Assembly (NCBI GenBank): GCA_027484025.1
Contig: JAIXTI010000081.1
Coordinates: 62,001-126,000, forward strand
Length of the DNA: 64,000 nucleotides
From: a bacterium
GTDB taxonomy: Bacteria > Gemmatimonadota > Gemmatimonadetes > Gemmatimonadales > Gemmatimonadaceae
Direction of reading: 5' to 3'
Below are positions 59,323-64,000 of the stretch, piece after piece. The translations under genes were made by a program, and so were the position numbers. The notes beneath the pieces were generated by a model. That model had not been told where the DNA came from, made no database searches, and saw nothing but the letters and a program-made list of their open reading frames with translations. Position 1 is the first letter of the stretch. Each line of letters starts with the position of its first letter.

Positions 59323-60366
59323 TTAGCGACGGATTCGCCCCGTTCCCTCGGCGACAAGGAACGGATCATCCCCGAAAATGCCGTCGACGCCGAGCGCGAT
59401 CATTTCGCGCACCTCGGCGAGCGCATCACCACGGTACCGCTTGGGAAGAAACGCCGGTTCGGGACGCAACGTCCACACGTGTACCAAGAGCCCCGCCGCG
59501 TGTGCATCCCGTACGACCGTCGTCGGTACGGCAGACGAGTCCGCCCCCACCAGCATCCGCGTGTTCACGCCGATGCCGTTGGCGAACGTGGCGATCTCCC
59601 GTAACCGCTCCGGCGTGAGGGCCCCGCGGTCGAGAAGATAAATGAGCCGCACGGAGGTCTGCCCACGCAGCGTCTTCAGGTTCGCCAACTCAAAGCTTTG
59701 AATGAACACGGGGGCGTTCGCCCGGTTCAGCCCGCGCGCGGTGAGCGACGCCAACAGCGCCGACTCGAGCGGAAGACCGATGGCGCGATGATACGTGGGG
59801 TGCTTGGTCTCAGGGTATACGCCCACCACGCGTCCGCGGGCGCGGCCCAGCGAATCGGCGAGCGCGAGCACTTCGTCGAAGGTGGGAATACCGTACTGTC
59901 CGTCGAAGGCATGCGAACGGAACGGCAAGCGCTCGCGGGCACGCAGCGTACGGAGCTCGGCCAGCGTGAAGTCTTCGGTGAACCAACCTTGGATAGTGTC
60001 GCCGTCGACCACCTTGCGCGTGCGCCGCGAGGGAAATTTGTCGGCGACGTCGGTCGTGCCCCCAATTTCGTTCTCGTGCCGCGCCACGAGTACGCCGTCC
60101 TTGGTGCTCACCAGATCGGGCTCGATGAAGTCGGCGCCCATCTGTACGGCCAGCGTGTAGGCCGCCAGCGTATGCTCGGGCCGGTGTGCGCTCGCCCCGC
60201 GATGCGCGATCACGATAGGCCGCGTGGTGGGCATGAGTGAGAGCGCCGGGGTGCCCCTGCATCCGGTCGCCAGCGCGCCGGTGAGCAGGAGGGGCACCGT
60301 GATCGCCACCCGTAGTGAACGGACCGGCCGGAGTGCATCGAGAAGAGTCGCCATGGCCACCATCAT
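59323..60366 (-). CDS. Glycerophosphodiester phosphodiesterase lipoprotein
   Basis: A 347-residue enzyme with lipobox ALATGCRG (Cys about residue 36) and the GDPD domain: IVIAHRGASAHRPEHTLAAY, GADFIEPDLVSTKDGVLVARHENEI and VGVYPETKHPTYH. It cleaves glycerophosphodiesters to glycerol-3-phosphate and an alcohol, at the membrane. Starts at 60366, 60363 and 60354 are all possible; none has a clear ribosome site. Confidence 0.9.
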   Translation of the reverse strand: MMVAMATLLDALRPVRSLRVAITVPLLLTGALATGCRGTPALSLMPTTRPIVIAHRGASAHRPEHTLAAYTLAVQMGADFIEPDLVSTKDGVLVARHENEIGGTTDVADKFPSRRTRKVVDGDTIQGWFTEDFTLAELRTLRARERLPFRSHAFDGQYGIPTFDEVLALADSLGRARGRVVGVYPETKHPTYHRAIGLPLESALLASLTARGLNRANAPVFIQSFELANLKTLRGQTSVRLIYLLDRGALTPERLREIATFANGIGVNTRMLVGADSSAVPTTVVRDAHAAGLLVHVWTLRPEPAFLPKRYRGDALAEVREMIALGVDGIFGDDPFLVAEGTGRIRR

Positions 60367-60469
60367 AACGCGGGAATGCGTCAGGGGATGGTCCGCTCCG
60401 TCACGGTTTGGACGCGAAGTCCGGGCCCCTACCCGTTGACGGGCCCCGCGTCGGCCTGCAGGATAGCGT

Positions 60470-61150
60470 ATGGTTCCTACTGCCCCTGATTCCCTGATCG
60501 CGGCCATCCGCGGCCGCGATCAGCTCACCATTGTCCGTCAGCTCGACGAAGACCCCGCGCGTGCCACCATGCGTGGGCCCGGCGGCGAGTCGCTGGCGCT
60601 CTACGCCTGCTATGCGGGTGCGGCCGATCTGGCGCCGCTGTTATTGCGTGGCCGCAAGCCCGACGCCTGCGAAGCGGCGGCCATTGGTGATATCGCGGCG
60701 CTCCGTGAAGCCATCGAAACCGACGACGACGCCCGGGTTCGGCGGAGCAGTGATGGCTGGACGCCGCTGCATCTCGCCGCGTTCTTCGGTCGTGAAGATG
60801 CCGTGGCACTGCTCATCGACCATGGGGCGCCCCTCGATGCGCACTCCACGAACGCGGCACGCAACACCCCGCTGCACGCCGCCATTGCGGGCGCGAGCAA
60901 ACCCGCAATCGTGCGCCGCATCATCTTCGCTGGCGCCGATGTGGAATCGCGCGGCGCCAGCAACATTACGCCCCTGCACGTCGCGGCCTCGCGCGGTGAC
61001 ACCGCCCTCTGCGACTTGCTGGTGGCGCGTGGCGCCGCCCCCCATGCCACTATGGAAGACGGCACCACACCGGCCCAACTCGCCACAGCGCGTGGCTTTG
61101 CCGAACTAGGCGAGAAGCTCGCCGCCCTGCCCCACGACGATCCCGCCTGA
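60470..61150 (+). CDS. Ankyrin repeat protein
   Basis: A 226-residue cytoplasmic protein with four to five ankyrin repeats (DGWTPLHLAAFFGREDAVALLIDHGAPLDA, NTPLHAAIAGASKPAIVRRIIFAGADVES, ITPLHVAASRGDTALCDLLVARGAAPHA). It should mediate protein binding. The 3' end overlaps the convergent efflux gene by 45 bp. Confidence 0.9.
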   Translation: MVPTAPDSLIAAIRGRDQLTIVRQLDEDPARATMRGPGGESLALYACYAGAADLAPLLLRGRKPDACEAAAIGDIAALREAIETDDDARVRRSSDGWTPLHLAAFFGREDAVALLIDHGAPLDAHSTNAARNTPLHAAIAGASKPAIVRRIIFAGADVESRGASNITPLHVAASRGDTALCDLLVARGAAPHATMEDGTTPAQLATARGFAELGEKLAALPHDDPA

Positions 61151-64000
61151 CGGTACCCGCACTGGCTCGTCGTCAGTCTCGAGTGCCGGCGCCAGCAACT
61201 TGTACATCACCGGAGTCACGAGCCGCGCAATGAGCGTGCTGCTCACCAGGCCGCCAATGATCACCCACGCCAGCGGCGAATACAAACCCGACCCCTGAAA
61301 CGCCAGCGGCAGCAAACCACCAATAGCGGTCATGGTCGTCAGCACAATGGGGAGGAAGCGCACTTCACCAGCGCGTTGAATCGCTTCGTCCAGCGCGACG
61401 CCTTCACGACGTAGCTGGTCGGTGAAGTCGACAAGCAGAATGCTCGTTTTGATTTCGATCCCCACCAGCGCCACGAAGCCGATCATGGCCGTGAAGCTGA
61501 AGGTGTAGCCGCTGAAGAGCAGCGCCAGAATCCCGCCCACGACGCCAAGGGGAATCACACTCGCCACCACCAGCGTGGTGCGGAAGTCGCGGAACTCGAG
61601 CACCAGAATGGCAAGAATCGCGAACACCGCCACGACGACAGCACCACCAATGCCGCCAAAGCTCTCCTGCCGACTCTCGATCTCACCCGCCGGTACCAGC
61701 GTATAGCCCACGGGCAGGGCGATCTCTTCCAGCCGTTCGATGACCTGCTTGGTGACGGCGTCGGTGTTGTAGCCCGAACGCACGTAGCTGGTCACCGTGA
61801 CGGCGCGAGTGCGGTCGTTATGGTCGATGGTGGTGGGTGAACCGGTAAATCGCAGACTCGCAATCTGCGACAGCGGCACCATCGCCCCTGTCACACTGCT
61901 CACGAAGATGCGATCGAGCGCTTCGGGTGCCGGCCGGCCGTTGTGCGCAATGCGAACCGTGAGCGGATACTCGTCGCCGTTGTCGGCGCGGATAGCACCC
62001 GCCTGCAACCCCGCAATGCCCAGACGCAGCGTCCGCTCGACTTCCGCACTCGGCACACCCAGCAGCCCCGCCTTCTGCTTGTCCACCACAAGACGCAGGT
62101 CAGAACGACGCAGGCGCACCGGGTTGTTCACATACTGCGTGCCGTCGGTGCTCTTGAGTACCTGCTCGAACTTGGACGCAATCTGCTGCAACGTATCGAG
62201 GTTGGGCCCTTCCACACGCATCGCGATCGGCGCATCGATGGGGGGACCGTTCTCGAACTCCTTCAGCTCGATGCGCGCACCCGGATATACTGCCAACTTC
62301 TCACGCAGCGAGTCGAGAACGATGGGCGTGGCCTCGTTGTCGTACGACTTGAGCAGTACGAGCAACTGCGCGCGATTGGGCGCTTCGGCACGCTGAAAGA
62401 CGTTGTAGTACACGTCGGGATTATCCTTGCCCACATTGGCAAAGATGCCACGAGTCTCGGGATGCCCGCCGATAATCGCTTCGGCGTACTGCACGGCACG
62501 ATCGGTCTCCTGCAGCGACGTGCCTTCGGGCGTGGTGATGTCCACGTGATACTGCGGCGTCCCGGCCTTGGGGAAGAGTGAGAAGCCCACCACCGGCACC
62601 AGCGAAAACGCACCCACCACCAGTGCGAACGATGCCACGAGCGTCGCGCGCGGATACGCCATGGCCCGCTTGAGCAACGGCGCGTACGTGCGATGAATGC
62701 CACCGTCGAGCCAGCGCAGCACGGCATTGCCGTCAGCATGTTCCTCGCGCGGCATGAGCCGGCTGGCGAGCCACGGAATGATGGTAAGCGACACGAACAG
62801 CGAGGCCAGTACCGCGTAGACCACGGCAATGGGCAGCGAGCGGATGTACTTGCCGGCAAGACCAGGGAGGAACAGCAACGGCAGGAACGCGAAGATGAGC
62901 GTGCCGGTAGCCCCCAATACGGCCACACCGATCTGCTTGGTGGCTTCGATCGCTGCCTGTGTACGCGTGTATCCGTCACGCAGGAAGCGTGCAATGTTCT
63001 CCACGACCACGATGGAATCGTCCACGAGCAAACCCAGTGCGATCACGAAGCCCACGATCGACAGCTGGTTGATGGAATACCCCGTGGCGTACAGCAGCAT
63101 CACGGCAATGGCCAGCGACGTGGGGATCGAGATCATCACGATGATCGACGCGCGCGTCCCCAGCGGCAGCAGCGTGATGAGCACGAGCGCAATGGCGATC
63201 AGGAAATCCCAGCCCAGACGCGACAGACGCTCGTCGACATTGCTCGACTGATCGAAGCCGCGCGCCAACGTCACGCCCTTGGGGAGCGTACCCTCGAGAT
63301 CGTCGAGCGCTTCCCACACGCGCGCCTTCACCGCCGAGATGTTGTTCCCCTTCTGCACGGCGACGGTAATCCACATCGCGCGCTGTCCGTTCCAGCGACC
63401 CATGTGCACGGGGTCGCCATCGGCCCACTGCACCGTGGCTACATCGGCGACGCGTACCGTGGCGCCATTGGCACCGGCGAGGACGGTGCGCTCGACATCG
63501 GCCGCGGTCTTGTAGCGACCGGTCGTCGCGATGTTGTAGCGGCGCGTGCCGACATCCACCGAGCCGCCGGGAATTTGCAGGTTGTCGCTGCCGAGTGCAT
63601 TCAGCACCTGGCCGGGCGTGATCCCCAACCGCGACAGGCGTCCCAGGTCGAGCGTCACCTGCATTTCACGTGGCGGTGCGGCCCACCGTTCGGCCTTCTT
63701 CACACCGGCCACGCGCTCCAGCGCGTCTTCGATGCGTTTGGCGATGTCATCGACCTGCTGGTACGGCGCGCTCGGTGCCACGAGCGCCACCTGAAACACA
63801 CTCAGGTCGGAGTTCTCGTTCCGCTTCACCTCGAGACGCTGCAGCGACGCGGGCAGCTCCGGACGCAGGGCGTTCACCTCACGAATGACCTGATCGTACT
63901 TCCGCTCGGCGTCCGCATTGGCCTCGAACTCCACCTTGATGACCGAGAGGCCATCACTGCTGGTGCTTTCGAGTTTCTTGACCTCCTCGAGAGACTTGAG
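61106..64000 (-). CDS. RND efflux transporter, AcrB type (5' end beyond window)
   Basis: At least 964 residues of a resistance-nodulation-division pump; the start lies off the right edge, since the frame is open through base 64000. Present: the periplasmic porter loops, the fourth membrane segment with LGLLVDDSIVVVENIARFL (the two proton-relay Asp), the second loop (EIESRQESFGGIGGAVVVAVFAILAILVLEF) and the final membrane bundle. It uses the proton gradient to expel drugs, lipids or metal ions; the divergent porter sequence does not show which. Partner adaptor and outer-membrane genes would lie beyond the window. Confidence 0.92.
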   Translation of the reverse strand, partial: LKSLEEVKKLESTSSDGLSVIKVEFEANADAERKYDQVIREVNALRPELPASLQRLEVKRNENSDLSVFQVALVAPSAPYQQVDDIAKRIEDALERVAGVKKAERWAAPPREMQVTLDLGRLSRLGITPGQVLNALGSDNLQIPGGSVDVGTRRYNIATTGRYKTAADVERTVLAGANGATVRVADVATVQWADGDPVHMGRWNGQRAMWITVAVQKGNNISAVKARVWEALDDLEGTLPKGVTLARGFDQSSNVDERLSRLGWDFLIAIALVLITLLPLGTRASIIVMISIPTSLAIAVMLLYATGYSINQLSIVGFVIALGLLVDDSIVVVENIARFLRDGYTRTQAAIEATKQIGVAVLGATGTLIFAFLPLLFLPGLAGKYIRSLPIAVVYAVLASLFVSLTIIPWLASRLMPREEHADGNAVLRWLDGGIHRTYAPLLKRAMAYPRATLVASFALVVGAFSLVPVVGFSLFPKAGTPQYHVDITTPEGTSLQETDRAVQYAEAIIGGHPETRGIFANVGKDNPDVYYNVFQRAEAPNRAQLLVLLKSYDNEATPIVLDSLREKLAVYPGARIELKEFENGPPIDAPIAMRVEGPNLDTLQQIASKFEQVLKSTDGTQYVNNPVRLRRSDLRLVVDKQKAGLLGVPSAEVERTLRLGIAGLQAGAIRADNGDEYPLTVRIAHNGRPAPEALDRIFVSSVTGAMVPLSQIASLRFTGSPTTIDHNDRTRAVTVTSYVRSGYNTDAVTKQVIERLEEIALPVGYTLVPAGEIESRQESFGGIGGAVVVAVFAILAILVLEFRDFRTTLVVASVIPLGVVGGILALLFSGYTFSFTAMIGFVALVGIEIKTSILLVDFTDQLRREGVALDEAIQRAGEVRFLPIVLTTMTAIGGLLPLAFQGSGLYSPLAWVIIGGLVSSTLIARLVTPVMYKLLAPALETDDEPVRVPSGGIVVGQGGELLA

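Overview
The window looks like chromosomal DNA of a high-GC Gram-negative bacterium, most probably a member of the Gemmatimonadota. This taxonomic call is inference. It rests on high GC, many exported carboxypeptidase-regulatory-like and beta-propeller proteins, a short c-type cytochrome of the reaction-centre-cytochrome type, and the style of the housekeeping genes. No rRNA, tRNA or CRISPR array was seen.

The window has two halves. From about 35.2 kb to the right end lies ordinary chromosome with densely packed genes: a DEAD-box helicase with an RNA-binding tail, a SET-domain protein, a di-haem cytochrome, a TfoX/sulfite-oxidase-like pair, YaeQ, branched-chain aminotransferase, a reductase/cupin/oxidoreductase run, formate-tetrahydrofolate ligase, a globin, a YigZ protein, an RhlE-type helicase, an MsbA-like ABC exporter, an acyl-ACP desaturase coupled to a Ser/Thr kinase, PEP carboxylase, a glycerophosphodiesterase, an ankyrin protein and an RND efflux pump that runs off the window.

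The left half is the notable part: a large sedentary chromosomal integron. A complete integron integrase (intI, 34116-35084, minus strand) is followed at its 3' side by an attI-like region (33901-34081) and then by gene cassettes that run leftwards. Because intI reads in the same direction as the cassettes and attI lies beyond its stop codon, this is the 'inverted integrase' layout, opposite to the class 1 or Vibrio arrangement. Twelve well-formed attC sites bound twelve consecutive cassettes between 15873 and 33907. In ten of twelve cassettes the first seven bases pair exactly with the last seven-base core, as expected of excised circles. Further left the attC sites are visibly decayed (15058-15140, 12416-12553, 4168-4510, 3637-3790), so the array once reached at least 3.6 kb. 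The segments 1-3.6 kb and 4.5-12.4 kb hold exported proteins for which cassette boundaries can no longer be seen.

Reading away from attI, the first five cassettes look like defence or stabilisation genes: a NACHT NTPase, a protein with a PD...E nuclease-like motif, a HEPN-like protein, a winged-helix-like protein with a 43-residue basic protein, and a BrnT/BrnA toxin-antitoxin pair. The next cassettes carry exported or catabolic enzymes: an alpha/beta hydrolase, a 4-oxalocrotonate tautomerase, a class A beta-lactamase-like serine hydrolase, an amidase, a lipoprotein hydrolase, a carboxypeptidase-regulatory-like protein of 813 residues and a D-aminoacylase-like amidohydrolase. Several of these are large and four cassettes carry their genes opposite to the array, so they must bring their own promoters.
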